Part shown: positions 1 through 7,497 of the stretch, in pieces | Layout of the letters: the number at the start of each line of letters is the position of its first letter | How positions within the stretch are numbered: position 1 is the first letter of the stretch | Virus record (IMG/VR): IMGVR_UViG_3300030116_005575 | Location: 1-22,928 of that record | Length of the DNA: 22,928 nucleotides | Direction: 5' to 3' (one strand) | Origin: a virus | Notes under the pieces: generated by a model | What the model saw: the letters and a program-made list of their open reading frames with translations, nothing else | Told to the model about the DNA's origin: nothing | The model's database searches: none | Program-made: the position numbers and the translations under genes

Positions 1-99
1 CCGACTCTGACGACAACGGCTAGTGCAGTTGATGTTCTTGCCTACTATGTGGAAAGCTCGACCCGTATTACGGTCACCTCGCTGCTGAACGTGTCATGA
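1..99 (+). CDS. C-terminal end of an upstream phage structural protein (partial)
   Basis: An open frame enters from the left edge and ends at a TGA whose last bases overlap the ATG of the next gene (ATGA, 96-99), so the two are probably translationally coupled. Only the last 32 residues are visible; they are rich in Thr, Val and Ser and end in TSLLNVS, a beta-rich tail of the kind seen at the end of phage tail-fibre and tail-tip proteins. Its place directly before a large fibre gene supports a structural role. The protein cannot be identified from this fragment. Confidence 0.7.
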   Translation, partial: PTLTTTASAVDVLAYYVESSTRITVTSLLNVS

Positions 100-2978
100 G
101 TATTCCTGGAAGTGCAAGCCCGCTGTTTTTTACGGCGGCTGTTGATGCTGCAGCTGCAGGACCGATTAAAAGCGTTCGATTTAATTCAGGAGACTCCGCA
201 TATCTCAATCGCACTCCGTCATCTGCAGGTTCAAATACGACCTGGACGCTTTCAACGTGGGTAAAAAAAACCGGAAACGATAATCATATTTTTGGTGCGG
301 GCGCTGGAAACACTCCAGGACGTTTTGGCTTTGGTTTTAACGGTTCTGACAAGATTTTTGCATTTATAATTGCATCTAACAGTACAGTTTTTTCAATTAC
401 AACTGATGCTGTCTTCCGTGATCCCAGTGCGTGGTATCACCTAGTTTTGATAGCAGATACTGGGAACAGCACCCAAGCTGATCGTTTTAAGATCTATGTA
501 AATGGTGTTCTTCAGTCCGTAAGTGGCACATTGATGCCCTCAAGTCAAAACACTTTTGTAAACACAACGGCAGCTCATACGTTTGGCCGCCGTTCATATA
601 CCGCTAGCGATTACTTCAACGGGTATCTTGCATCTACTATTTTGGTCGATGGCACGGCTAAAGATGAAACTGATTTTGGAGCGTTTGACGATAACGGCAT
701 CTGGCAAGCTGCAGCCTATAGCGGGTCATTTGGAACGAACGGATTCCATCTTTTCGACTTTGCCAATGAAAGCGGGATCGGCAATGATTCCAGCGGGAAT
801 GACAATGACTTTACGGTAAATAATCTAACCAGTGAAGGTGGCTCTAAGATTCGCACTACGGAGCTAAGCGTGAACCATGCTTCCGGTGTTATTTCGCTGC
901 CAGGCAATGCTTTTGATTCAACGTACATTTCAGCCAGAATTAACACAAGCACATTTGCAGTTACTAACACGGCTTGGCTAGGGTCTTACGCTAATGGATA
1001 TGCTGAAGCGAGGTGGATACCTGTCGGAGGGTATGCAGTAACTAGCTCTTTAAGAGTTTATTTTGGCGTTTATAGTAATGCTGCAGCTAGCTCAACTCTT
1101 ACGGTTACATACACTGATACCACTACAGAATCAAGCTCGCAATTTACGTCTGGCAACAATAACTGGATGACTTTGTTCACCGCAAGTAATGCTGCAGGCA
1201 AGACGATTCAAAAGATCGAGATAAGCAACCCAAGCGCTACAAATGTTCAATTTGGCGGCTTTGTCGTTGATGATCAGATTGTTGAAACTTCAAATATAGA
1301 CACTGACGTTCTGTTTGACGTACCAACAAACGGTACGCAGTCAGACACCGGTGCGGGCGGAGAAGTCAGCGGCAACTACTGCACATTCAACCCTTTAAAT
1401 GAGCTTACAGGCGGGTATAACTTTGCTCTTAGCGATGGCAACCTAGAGGCTACTAACGGCGGTGACGCGCCCGGAACTATGGCTTTTGGTTCTGGTAAAA
1501 AGTATTTCGAGTTGACAGTCAAATCTGCAAGCAGTTTTTCTCAAGGGTACTACGGCATTGTTAATATCGCTGATCATATAAGACCTAGAGCTTGGGCTAC
1601 ATCCCAAATAGCAGCTTTGAGGGATTCTGGGTCACTTTACGGTGATGGCAGTACAGGTTCTGCTCCAGCTGCAACACAAGTGGGTGACGTTTATGGTTTT
1701 GCTGTTGACGTAGATAATCAAAAACTATTTATCTCCGTAAATGGAACTTATCTGAATAGTGCTGACCCTGCTAGCGGTACGGGTGCAAGTTTTACTGGAC
1801 GTGATTTCTCAAATTACGCACCGTTAGCGTCTATTGTTGCAGGCAACAGCCAAACCATTGTTCTTAATGCAGGACAGCGGCCGTTCAACACGGCTGCGCC
1901 ATCAGGCTTCCAAGCCCATTGCACAACAAACCTGTCGACCCCGACGATTGCCGATGGTTCGGATTATTTTGACGCTGTTTTGTATTCCGGCTCCGGTTCA
2001 GGAAGTGGCAGTCAAACAATCAGTGGTCTTTCATTTAGCCCAGATTTTACATGGCTGAAGTCTCGATCTAGTGCCTTGCATCACAGACTTTTTGACACAG
2101 TTCAAGGTCCAAGCAGCGCCTTATCATCTAACCTAAATGGCAGCAGCGATGACTTGTCGTCAATATTCAGTTTTACCAATGATGGCTTTACTGTAACTGA
2201 TGACTCTAACGTTGCCTACAATCGCAGCGGCAGAACCTATGTGGGGTGGAACTGGGACGCCGGATCTTCAACGGCCAGCAACACTGACGGTGACGTAACC
2301 TCTTCCGTTAGAGCAAATCAAACTGCTGGATTTTCGATTGTTAAATGGACCGCACCAACATGGAACGGTGGTCCTCAATCAGTGGGTCATGGTTTGAACG
2401 CTGCCCCATCGTTTATTATGGCTAAAGTCATAAACGACTCTGGTAGCTGGTACTGCTATCACAAAAGCCTTGACGCTTCTAACCCACAAGATAAATATAT
2501 TTCATTAAATGATAGTAGTGCTGTAGCTACTCTTGCTGATTCTTGGGGTACATCTGCTCCTAGTAGTACAACTTTTGGTGATCGTCAACTTGGCTGGAGT
2601 GACGGTAAAAATGTAATTGCCTTCTGCATGTCACCTGTTTCAGGCTATAGCGCGTTTGGTTCGTATATAGGCAACGCAAGCACTGATGGTCCGTTTGTGT
2701 ATACAGGTTTTAGAGTGAAATGGCTTATGGCCCGGAGCGTAGGTACTACCGCTAATTGGCTCATAACTGACGCAGCAAGAAGCCCTAACAACGTTGTTGA
2801 TAAATTAATAGCGGCAAATACAAGCAGTGCCGAGGATACATATACGCAGGTCGATTTTCTTTCCAATGGTTTTAAAATTAAAAATACTGCACCATTTATG
2901 AATGCCAGTGGCTACCAGCATATATACATCGCATTCGCTCAAAATCCGTTCCAAGCTAATGGCGGGCTTGCTCGTTAA
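96..2978 (+). CDS. Tail-fibre / receptor-binding protein with LamG- and SPRY-like domains
   Basis: This 960-residue protein is the largest in the window and is probably an adhesin that contacts the host surface. About residues 22-235 look like a LamG/concanavalin-like jelly roll (VRFNSGDSAYL at the start, FKIYVNGVLQ, TILVDG). About 465-610 look SPRY-like (KKYFELTVKS, YGFAVDVDNQKLFISVNGTY). From about 640 the protein carries three imperfect repeats built around 'Phe/Trp-x-x-x-Lys/Arg ... Asp' strands, starting near residues 649 (PDFTWLKSRS), 770 (PSFIMAKVIND) and 873 (VKWLMARSVG); this resembles the C-terminal DUF7483-type region of marine phage fibres. It ends in YIAFAQNPF plus a short tail, a common ending in that group. 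The start overlaps the previous stop by four bases. The domain assignments are by eye; a structural adhesin is the safest reading. Confidence 0.85.
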   Translation: MSIPGSASPLFFTAAVDAAAAGPIKSVRFNSGDSAYLNRTPSSAGSNTTWTLSTWVKKTGNDNHIFGAGAGNTPGRFGFGFNGSDKIFAFIIASNSTVFSITTDAVFRDPSAWYHLVLIADTGNSTQADRFKIYVNGVLQSVSGTLMPSSQNTFVNTTAAHTFGRRSYTASDYFNGYLASTILVDGTAKDETDFGAFDDNGIWQAAAYSGSFGTNGFHLFDFANESGIGNDSSGNDNDFTVNNLTSEGGSKIRTTELSVNHASGVISLPGNAFDSTYISARINTSTFAVTNTAWLGSYANGYAEARWIPVGGYAVTSSLRVYFGVYSNAAASSTLTVTYTDTTTESSSQFTSGNNNWMTLFTASNAAGKTIQKIEISNPSATNVQFGGFVVDDQIVETSNIDTDVLFDVPTNGTQSDTGAGGEVSGNYCTFNPLNELTGGYNFALSDGNLEATNGGDAPGTMAFGSGKKYFELTVKSASSFSQGYYGIVNIADHIRPRAWATSQIAALRDSGSLYGDGSTGSAPAATQVGDVYGFAVDVDNQKLFISVNGTYLNSADPASGTGASFTGRDFSNYAPLASIVAGNSQTIVLNAGQRPFNTAAPSGFQAHCTTNLSTPTIADGSDYFDAVLYSGSGSGSGSQTISGLSFSPDFTWLKSRSSALHHRLFDTVQGPSSALSSNLNGSSDDLSSIFSFTNDGFTVTDDSNVAYNRSGRTYVGWNWDAGSSTASNTDGDVTSSVRANQTAGFSIVKWTAPTWNGGPQSVGHGLNAAPSFIMAKVINDSGSWYCYHKSLDASNPQDKYISLNDSSAVATLADSWGTSAPSSTTFGDRQLGWSDGKNVIAFCMSPVSGYSAFGSYIGNASTDGPFVYTGFRVKWLMARSVGTTANWLITDAARSPNNVVDKLIAANTSSAEDTYTQVDFLSNGFKIKNTAPFMNASGYQHIYIAFAQNPFQANGGLAR

Positions 2979-3001
2979 ACTCACCTCATCGGTCCAGAAC
3001 C

Positions 3002-3511
3002 ATGCCCTACAAACTTGGTGATCGCACGCTGTCTCTCGATGTTCCTTGGGAGCACAACGACGTTCAGTATCCAGCCAACTGGTTGCGACTGAGCACAGCG
3101 CAAGATCGTGCCGAGCTTGGCATTGTTTGGGAAAACGCTGGGGCGACCTGGAACCAAAAGTTCTATTGGGGTTACGACGCTGACGGCAACCTGATCCCTA
3201 AGACCTACACCGATCTAAAAACCCTTTGGATCGCCAATACCAAAGAAACAGCAAACAAGCTGTTGCAGCCCTCTGATTGGCGCGTCATCAAGGCCAAAGA
3301 ACGTGGCACCACGATGAACGCTGATTGGAAGACCTGGCGTCAAACCATCCGCACTGAGTGTGGAACGATGGTGACTGCCATCGAAGCAACAGCTGATGTT
3401 GGCGACACAGCGCCTCATGCAGACTTTGGTCGCGTCGAGGCTTTGCAGCAGTACATCGAGGGTGGCACTTATAACGTCTGGACTGCTGACCCTGACAACG
3501 CTGCAGAATGA
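3002..3511 (+). CDS. Probable tail-fibre assembly / fibre-associated protein
   Basis: This 169-residue soluble protein lies 23 bases after the large fibre gene. The N-terminal half has a short sheet-like segment (MPYKLGDRTLSLDVPW ... YPANWLRLS), and the C-terminal half is helical with KLLQPSDWRVIKAKERG and WKTWRQTIRTECG. The 'LxxSDWRxxKAxE ... W..WRQxIR' arrangement resembles the C-terminal part of Caudo_TAP and DUF4376-type fibre assembly proteins. In phages this family acts as a chaperone or cap for the neighbouring fibre, which fits the gene order. I see no catalytic motif. The stop overlaps the start of the next small gene (ATGA). Family membership is inferred from pattern only. Confidence 0.7.
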   Translation: MPYKLGDRTLSLDVPWEHNDVQYPANWLRLSTAQDRAELGIVWENAGATWNQKFYWGYDADGNLIPKTYTDLKTLWIANTKETANKLLQPSDWRVIKAKERGTTMNADWKTWRQTIRTECGTMVTAIEATADVGDTAPHADFGRVEALQQYIEGGTYNVWTADPDNAAE

Positions 3512-3594
3512 TTGGTATTACAGCCCTGATGCTTGCACTGCTGATGGGCTATAGCCTGTTGGCGATCAACCCCCGTGATGATGCAACGTCCTGA
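3508..3594 (+). CDS. Tiny 28-residue membrane peptide
   Basis: ATGA overlap with the preceding stop gives a 28-codon frame starting MIGITALMLALLMGYSLLA and ending in a polar tail, NPRDDATS. The first 20 residues would form one transmembrane helix. The next gene starts inside its last codons. The coupling on both sides and the clean hydrophobic/polar layout argue that it is translated, but it is short enough that chance cannot be excluded. It could be a small holin-like or membrane accessory peptide; the function is unknown. Confidence 0.45.
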   Translation: MIGITALMLALLMGYSLLAINPRDDATS

Positions 3595-3760
3595 CCCCAT
3601 GATCCCCTGCAAGCCTGGTGCGGAGGATGTGGAAGCGATGAATAATCGCCAAGCATGGATGAACGAGCTGTATATGTACGACGGTCGCGATAAGCGTGAC
3701 CATCCAATGCATGGTCTATTCACTGGTCTGGCCAAGAAGTACCAGCAGTTTGCGGGCTGA
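3578..3760 (+). CDS. Small hypothetical protein (60 residues)
   Basis: The frame starts at tandem ATG codons (3578 and 3581; a GTG at 3575 is also in frame), overlaps the membrane peptide by 17 bases, and ends at a TGA sharing its last base with the ATG of the next gene. The product is soluble and mixed-charge, with MIPCKPGAEDVEAMNNR, a Tyr/Asp-rich middle (NELYMYDGRDKRDHP) and a C-terminal GLAKKYQQFAG. I do not recognise a domain. Tight coupling on both sides and a protein-like composition support a real gene of the fibre-proximal late cluster. Confidence 0.65.
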   Translation: MMQRPDPMIPCKPGAEDVEAMNNRQAWMNELYMYDGRDKRDHPMHGLFTGLAKKYQQFAG

Positions 3761-3885
3761 TGGCGAAGTCACTTAATGGGGACACTTTTATTCCCAGCAA
3801 GCCCAAGAAAACCAGACAGGGGAATGGATCACATTCAAAACCGTCCCATGGACGAAAGAAGTATCGTGGCCAAGGAAAACGTTAA
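3760..3885 (+). CDS. Very basic 41-residue cyanophage-type protein
   Basis: The ATG shares a base with the previous stop (TGATG). The product begins MAKSLNGDTFIPSKPKKTRQ and ends KKYRGQGKR. It is Lys/Arg/Ser/Gly-rich with no hydrophobic core, so it is probably disordered and nucleic-acid- or virion-associated. The opening 'MAKSLNGxTFxPSKPKKTRQG' resembles, from memory, a small conserved hypothetical protein of T4-like and other cyanophages, one of the clues to a cyanobacterial host here. No function is known to me. Confidence 0.75.
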   Translation: MAKSLNGDTFIPSKPKKTRQGNGSHSKPSHGRKKYRGQGKR

Positions 3886-3896
3886 TCCTCTTTCCA

Positions 3897-4259
3897 ATGA
3901 TCAAAACTCTCATTGCGAGTGGTGTCGCCGTTTCAGCAGCTGCGCTGGCATCTCCTGCTCTCGCAGACGTGTATGTGAACCCTGAGTTCAATGGCGGCGC
4001 TTATGGCGACGACTGGCTTGGTGGAACGCTGAACCTTGATGTTGGTTTTGAAGGCGGTTCTGGTGCCTACAGCTATTACATCCAGGGTGGTCCTGCAATC
4101 GTCATGCCTGACGGTGAAGATCAAGAGCTGGAACTTGCTGGTAAGTTTGGCGGTTCTGTCGCTGTTGCCGAAAACGTCTCTGTTTATGGAGAGCTGAGCG
4201 GCATGACTGGCGATGAGCTTTCGATTGGAACGAAAGTTGGTATGAAGTACGGCTTCTGA
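3897..4259 (+). CDS. Exported beta-barrel-like protein with signal peptide
   Basis: This 120-residue protein has a clear signal peptide: MIK, a hydrophobic stretch (TLIASGVAVSAAALASP) and an ALA-D cleavage site near residue 23. The mature part alternates polar and hydrophobic residues with many Gly, Tyr and Asp (GGAYGDDWLGGTLNLDVGFE, YSYYIQGGPAIV, GTKVGMKYGF) and ends in Phe, the usual last residue of outer-membrane barrels. About eight short strands fit, consistent with a small porin-like barrel or a periplasmic beta protein. Similar short exported proteins occur in marine cyanophages, where their role is unknown. It is the last gene before a strong rightward terminator. Confidence 0.75.
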   Translation: MIKTLIASGVAVSAAALASPALADVYVNPEFNGGAYGDDWLGGTLNLDVGFEGGSGAYSYYIQGGPAIVMPDGEDQELELAGKFGGSVAVAENVSVYGELSGMTGDELSIGTKVGMKYGF

Positions 4260-4298
4260 GCTATAACAAGCTCAGCTTCCTCACACGTTGCTGCAATG

Positions 4299-4325
4299 GG
4301 CTCCCGAAAGGGGGCCTTTTGTTTT
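4299..4325 (+). terminator. Rho-independent terminator after the beta-barrel gene
   Basis: A stem of GGCTCCC (4299-4305) pairs with GGGGGCC (4310-4316), including one U-G pair, around a GAAA tetraloop. It is followed by the T-rich run TTTTGTTTT. It lies 40 bases after the stop at 4259 and would end the rightward late transcript. Confidence 0.85.
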
Positions 4326-4338
4326 ACCCAAGGCCATC

Positions 4339-4575
4339 ATGCAAAAACTTTTTAACGTGATGTCCGTCGCATCCTTTTTGATGTCAGGCGGCATGGTGAT
4401 TGGATCGGTGATGCTTTACACGCGCATCCCATCATTGACCAAGCATTACATCAGTGAGCTGAAGGTTGAGCTGACTGAGATGATCACCGAGATGGTGCCT
4501 GGTCAGATTGATGAGGTCATGCCAGAGCTGCCGACAACTACGGGTCCAGCCGTTCCAATCAAGTCACCATTTTAG
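4339..4575 (+). CDS. Small membrane-anchored protein (78 residues)
   Basis: I chose the ATG at 4339 because the frame upstream runs back through the terminator. Residues 7-28 form one hydrophobic segment (VMSVASFLMSGGMVIGSVML), followed by an amphipathic acidic helix rich in Glu and Met (ISELKVELTEMITEMVPGQ) and a Pro-rich end. The layout suggests an N-terminal membrane anchor with a cytoplasmic or periplasmic coiled segment. It resembles, from memory, a short conserved hypothetical protein of cyanophages. The last 17 bases overlap the end of the leftward gene 4559-4873, a tail-to-tail arrangement. No function is assigned. Confidence 0.75.
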   Translation: MQKLFNVMSVASFLMSGGMVIGSVMLYTRIPSLTKHYISELKVELTEMITEMVPGQIDEVMPELPTTTGPAVPIKSPF

Positions 4576-4873
4576 TGTTGGCGGTTGGATCGTCGTCATG
4601 AGCTTCAGGCCCGAAGCCTTCAGCCTTGATTTTTGCCATATCAAGTTCTGGCGCGGGTGTTTGCGGTTTCTCGTCAAACGACGCAAGCCAATCGCGTAGG
4701 GCGTCACCAGTTGGCGTACCTTTTGGCCATTTGACCCACTTGAGGATTGCTTTTGGGTCGGTAAATGGTCTGGCAGTTTTGCCAGACATACAGGTATATA
4801 CGATTGGCGGTCCTTCTCTTCTGCGGTTACGTTCTATCCAGAGCTGACCTGCTGTAAACCGTTCTGATTTCAT
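4559..4873 (-). CDS. Hypothetical protein, cyanophage-type
   Basis: This 104-residue soluble leftward protein has N-terminal MKSERFTAGQLWIERNRRRE, a central CMSGKTARPFTDPKAILKWV, then WPKGTPTGDALRDWLASF and an acidic Pro-rich tail. It has a protein-like composition with conserved-looking Trp and Gly, but I recognise no named domain. Its start codon shares the four bases CATG (4871-4874) with the start of the rightward gene at 4872, so the two are divergent with overlapping initiation codons. Its end overlaps the rightward gene ending at 4575. Being flanked by opposite-strand genes, it is a single-gene leftward unit. Confidence 0.65.
   Translation of the reverse strand: MKSERFTAGQLWIERNRRREGPPIVYTCMSGKTARPFTDPKAILKWVKWPKGTPTGDALRDWLASFDEKPQTPAPELDMAKIKAEGFGPEAHDDDPTANTKMVT
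4768..4787. other. Perfect 8-bp hairpin inside a coding region
   Basis: GTCTGGCA (4768-4775) and TGCCAGAC (4780-4787) form a perfect stem with a four-base GTTT loop. It sits in the first third of the leftward gene 4559-4873, over its MSGKTA codons. No T-run follows on either strand, so it is not a standard terminator. It may act as an RNA structure or protein site, or be chance. Confidence 0.4.
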
Positions 4874-5648
4874 GCCAGAGATTCCTGAGATCGGGGTAAA
4901 GGCAATCAGCGTTCCAATGATCTCTGTAGGTCAGCCGATACCACCACCTGTTTTACCAGCAGCACCGCCAGTTACGTCTACGCGGTTTCCAGTTATTGAT
5001 ATGCCTGGTTGTGTGCGGGCCAGGATTGCTGTTGGCAATGGAACGGAAACGTTTGAAGAGGATCCACGCGGCAACGTGACGCTATGCACTGGAGCGGTGC
5101 CTGTTTTTGAAGCGCCAGATTACAGGCCAAGAGATTTCACTTGGGTTTCGCCGCCAAAGGCAGACATAAAAAAGCCGGAGGTTGCAAGTCCGGCTCAGGA
5201 AACGCACTCTCTTCCGCCAGGTGACAAGCCTGACACGTCAAGTTTGGCAAAAGACCCACCTTGTCCGCCATTTGGAGCGAAAGAAATCGGATCCTTTAAC
5301 AAATTAGGGACAAAGGTTCTTGCCGGTTATGAGCTGCAGGATGGCAAGTGCGTAAAGCTTTGGGACTCTGTGCCGGTTAGGCAGGTCGTCAACAACTATG
5401 TGCCTGACGCTGGGCCAACAGTGTCGATTGCACTGACTGCTGCATTTGCGACGACTGTGGCGATCTTTGCCAAGCCGATTGCGTCACTACTGCAGAAGCT
5501 GGCTAAGCCCTTGACCAAGAAGGTGGTGAAGAAGATCAATCAGAAGCTTGGCCGTAAGGTAAAACCGGAATCTTTACAGCAGCGGCGGGTGATTCAGCGT
5601 CACCGGAATCAAGCCATTCGCGATCTAAGGCGGGCTTTGGGTAAATGA
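4872..5648 (+). CDS. Proline-rich membrane protein with C-terminal basic tail
   Basis: This 258-residue protein has three parts. Residues 1-125 are Pro-rich and low in helix (PIPPPVLPAAPPVTSTRFPV). About 130-170 carry a conserved-looking block, PPCPPFGAKEIGSFNKLGTK followed by YELQDGKCVKLWDSVPV, with Cys residues that could pair. About 180-205 form a transmembrane helix (VSIALTAAFATTVAIFAKPI), followed by a strongly basic tail (KKVVKKINQKLGRK, RALGK). I recognise no enzyme motif; a virion- or membrane-associated role is possible. The last 113 bases overlap the end of the leftward gene 5536-6306, and a leftward terminator-like hairpin lies inside the gene at 5168-5195. Confidence 0.75.
   Translation: MPEIPEIGVKAISVPMISVGQPIPPPVLPAAPPVTSTRFPVIDMPGCVRARIAVGNGTETFEEDPRGNVTLCTGAVPVFEAPDYRPRDFTWVSPPKADIKKPEVASPAQETHSLPPGDKPDTSSLAKDPPCPPFGAKEIGSFNKLGTKVLAGYELQDGKCVKLWDSVPVRQVVNNYVPDAGPTVSIALTAAFATTVAIFAKPIASLLQKLAKPLTKKVVKKINQKLGRKVKPESLQQRRVIQRHRNQAIRDLRRALGK
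5168..5195 (-). terminator. Leftward terminator embedded in the rightward gene
   Basis: Read leftward, AGCCGGA (5195-5189) pairs with TCCGGCT (5179-5173) around a nine-base loop and runs directly into six T (5173-5168). This is a canonical intrinsic terminator on the - strand. It would end the leftward operon whose last stop is at 5536, before the transcript reaches the gene at 4559-4873, although it is located within the coding sequence of 4872-5648. Confidence 0.65.
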
Positions 5649-6306
5649 TCTCGTGAGTGTGCTGTTCTGTTGGAACGGGCTTGAGGACTACATCAGCGCA
5701 GATGGGAAAAAACGGCGAATCTTTGGCAAACCCATAACCGCCTTTTATGGCTTCAGCGCAAGCCTTGAGCCGCCCCATCTCGTAGTTGAGTCGCTTATCG
5801 GCTAGAGATTGCTCGTAAAGCGCGATTTGTTTTTTAGCTGCCTGCTTGCAAAGTTCAATCGGTCCACGATCCAGAGGGATGGAGAAGGTGGCTGTGATGC
5901 CAAAGTTATTGCTGAAGTTCTGGCGGTAGCCTGTGCGCTGCGGCTTGTAATACAGGACTTTGCCAGGGTTATCTGGAACGCCATCGGGGCCGTCAATGCC
6001 TGTTTCTGGGTCGATTAGGCCAAAGTTGTCGCTGTTGTCGTAGACCGGCTCTTGATAATACTGATTGTTTGGATCGCCAAAAGAATGCGTCGTAGACGCA
6101 AAGGGGGAGATGTTTAGCGTTGCTGAGTCACACTGGATTGCAGATCCATAGCTGTGCTTCATGTACTGCCCCGGAGTGATCTGAACCGCTTGGTTGACCA
6201 CTGAGCCACTGCTGTTTGAAACGGGTGATGCAGTTGCACTGACTTGTGCTGCTGCTGGAGCGGTGTAGAGCAGGCTGAGCAGCAGAGCAGAGGCTGTTGC
6301 TCTCAT
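5536..6306 (-). CDS. Secreted hypothetical protein, last gene of leftward operon
   Basis: This 256-residue protein starts with a signal peptide (MRATASALLLSLLYTAPAAA, cleavage before Q21). The mature part is Ser/Asn/Pro-rich at first (SVSATASPVSNSSG-like beta sequence), then has NNFGITATFSIPLDRGPIE, a helical Lys/Leu region around 155-190 (LCKQAAKKQIALYEQSLADK) with several Cys, and a tail ending KIPVLPYGQASD. It is probably exported to the periplasm or cell surface; I recognise no catalytic motif. It overlaps the preceding operon gene by four bases (ATGA). Its last 113 bases are also coding on the other strand, so both C-termini are constrained. Proteins of this general type occur in marine cyanophages with unknown role. 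Confidence 0.8.
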   Translation of the reverse strand: MRATASALLLSLLYTAPAAAQVSATASPVSNSSGSVVNQAVQITPGQYMKHSYGSAIQCDSATLNISPFASTTHSFGDPNNQYYQEPVYDNSDNFGLIDPETGIDGPDGVPDNPGKVLYYKPQRTGYRQNFSNNFGITATFSIPLDRGPIELCKQAAKKQIALYEQSLADKRLNYEMGRLKACAEAIKGGYGFAKDSPFFPICADVVLKPVPTEQHTHEIIYPKPALDREWLDSGDAESPAAAVKIPVLPYGQASD

Positions 6307-6689
6307 TGGCTAAACGTGCTGGTGGAGTCAATGACTGTTTCAGTAATGGTCTCGCGGTCAATTATGACTTTTTCAATTAGGCCAGGCGTGTTCAGCGTTT
6401 CAACGAACTGGAACGCAGCACCTGGGACTGACTGTTTCCAGCTGGAGCGGCTGGAGAGGTTGATCTTATTACCGCTAATTGATGGGCTAACGATTCCGCT
6501 TGTTGGTTCGACGCCAGTACCGCTAACGGTGTACTCAAAGCCACTGCGGTAGGACTCCGAGACGATCGACTCTTTAACAATCGTTTTGGACTCAGTGTGA
6601 GACGACACTACGCCTTGACTGAAGTTGGGCACGACTGGAACGGCCATTGCTGATGATGGCAACAACAGCAGAACGATTAGCCGTTTCAC
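6303..6689 (-). CDS. Secreted hypothetical protein (GTG start)
   Basis: This 128-residue protein begins at a GTG overlapping the previous stop as GTGA. Its signal peptide is M-KRLIVLLLLPSSAMA with cleavage before VPVVPNFSQG. The mature chain is a Ser/Thr-rich beta sequence (SGFEYTVSGTGVEP, SISGNKINLSSRSSWKQ, GAAFQFVETLNTPGLIEKV) and ends in TETVIDSTSTFSQ. The 'SGTGVxxT' segment is shared with the upstream gene (YSISGTGVDTSVTAGG), so the two may be distant paralogues. It is probably exported and may be a surface or virion component. I know no named domain. Confidence 0.78.
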   Translation of the reverse strand: MKRLIVLLLLPSSAMAVPVVPNFSQGVVSSHTESKTIVKESIVSESYRSGFEYTVSGTGVEPTSGIVSPSISGNKINLSSRSSWKQSVPGAAFQFVETLNTPGLIEKVIIDRETITETVIDSTSTFSQ

Positions 6690-7192
6690 CGGGTTGTCAG
6701 CTCAGTAATGACTTGACCGATAGCCGTTGTATTGGCTCCACCAGGCGAGATTGTGACAGCGCCTGCCGTACTGATGGTGCCAGCCAAACCAGTATTAACG
6801 CCTGCGGCTGTGCTGGTGACATCACCAAAGGCTGGAACGGCACCAACAGTTGGAGCTGACGTTGGAACGGTGTCGCCTTGGGTGTAGCTGGTTGCAAAGC
6901 TGAAAGCGTTACCAGCAGTCTTTTGGGTTGCGTCTGGAATCGTGATGGCATTGACGCCATTAGTTGCAGCTCCCAAGCCGCCAAGAGCATCGCTGGTGGT
7001 TGAGCCACCTGCAGTCACGCTGGTGTCCACTCCGGTTCCGCTGATGCTGTAACTGTTTCCAACCCTGATGGCGCGTGTGGACGCTCCACCGACATCGAGT
7101 TGTACTGAGCTTTGGATTTTGTGGGTTAAATCAGCACGAGCAGGCAAAGCGGCTGCCAATGTGATGCCCAGTACCAAAAGTGAGCGGTTCAT
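6686..7192 (-). CDS. Secreted Gly/Thr/Ala-rich hypothetical protein
   Basis: This 168-residue protein has a signal peptide, MNRSLLVLGITLAAALPARA, before DLTHKIQSSVQL. The mature part is low-complexity and beta-like, rich in Gly, Thr, Ala and Val (STTSDALGGLGAATNGVNAI, AGTISTAGAVTISPGGANTT) with hardly any charge. This suggests an extended or stacked beta structure, as in surface or fibre-like proteins. It carries the same 'YSISGTGVDTS' type motif as its downstream neighbour. Four-base overlaps link it to the genes on both sides, so it is one member of a coupled four-gene leftward operon. Function is unknown. Confidence 0.78.
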   Translation of the reverse strand: MNRSLLVLGITLAAALPARADLTHKIQSSVQLDVGGASTRAIRVGNSYSISGTGVDTSVTAGGSTTSDALGGLGAATNGVNAITIPDATQKTAGNAFSFATSYTQGDTVPTSAPTVGAVPAFGDVTSTAAGVNTGLAGTISTAGAVTISPGGANTTAIGQVITELTTR

Positions 7193-7455
7193 TTGATGCC
7201 AGCTTTGGTGTCTTTGTTATCGACAATAGTCGGCTTCTTATTTCCATTGCCGTTGGACTTACGTTCGATGCCAAACGAGGCCATTGCACCCGTCAAAAGT
7301 GACGCCACGAACGTATTGTCCATTTTCATCTGAGGGAAGATGCCCAGATAGGACGCGGTGAGCAGTGCAGCGCTCCAAGTCAAGACCAAAGCCTTGACGA
7401 TGTCTGCCATTGAGACGCCTTCCTTTTCGTGCTGATCTTCTGGGTTGGAGGCCAT
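7189..7455 (-). CDS. Small membrane protein, first gene of leftward operon
   Basis: This 88-residue protein has a charged N-terminus (MASNPEDQHEKEG), one hydrophobic segment at about 18-40 (IVKALVLTWSAALLTASYLG) and a second shorter one at about 48-63 (FVASLLTGAMASFGI), ending in a polar Lys/Asn tail. Two membrane spans with a basic tail and a length under 100 residues resemble a small holin, and its operon partners are exported proteins, but no family signature proves this. It resembles, from memory, a conserved small membrane protein of cyanophages. It leads the operon, which continues through ATGA-type overlaps. Confidence 0.75.
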   Translation of the reverse strand: MASNPEDQHEKEGVSMADIVKALVLTWSAALLTASYLGIFPQMKMDNTFVASLLTGAMASFGIERKSNGNGNKKPTIVDNKDTKAGIK

Positions 7456-7497
7456 AGCAGAACAGAGCTACTGTTACAGGGTAACTAGGTCAATCCA

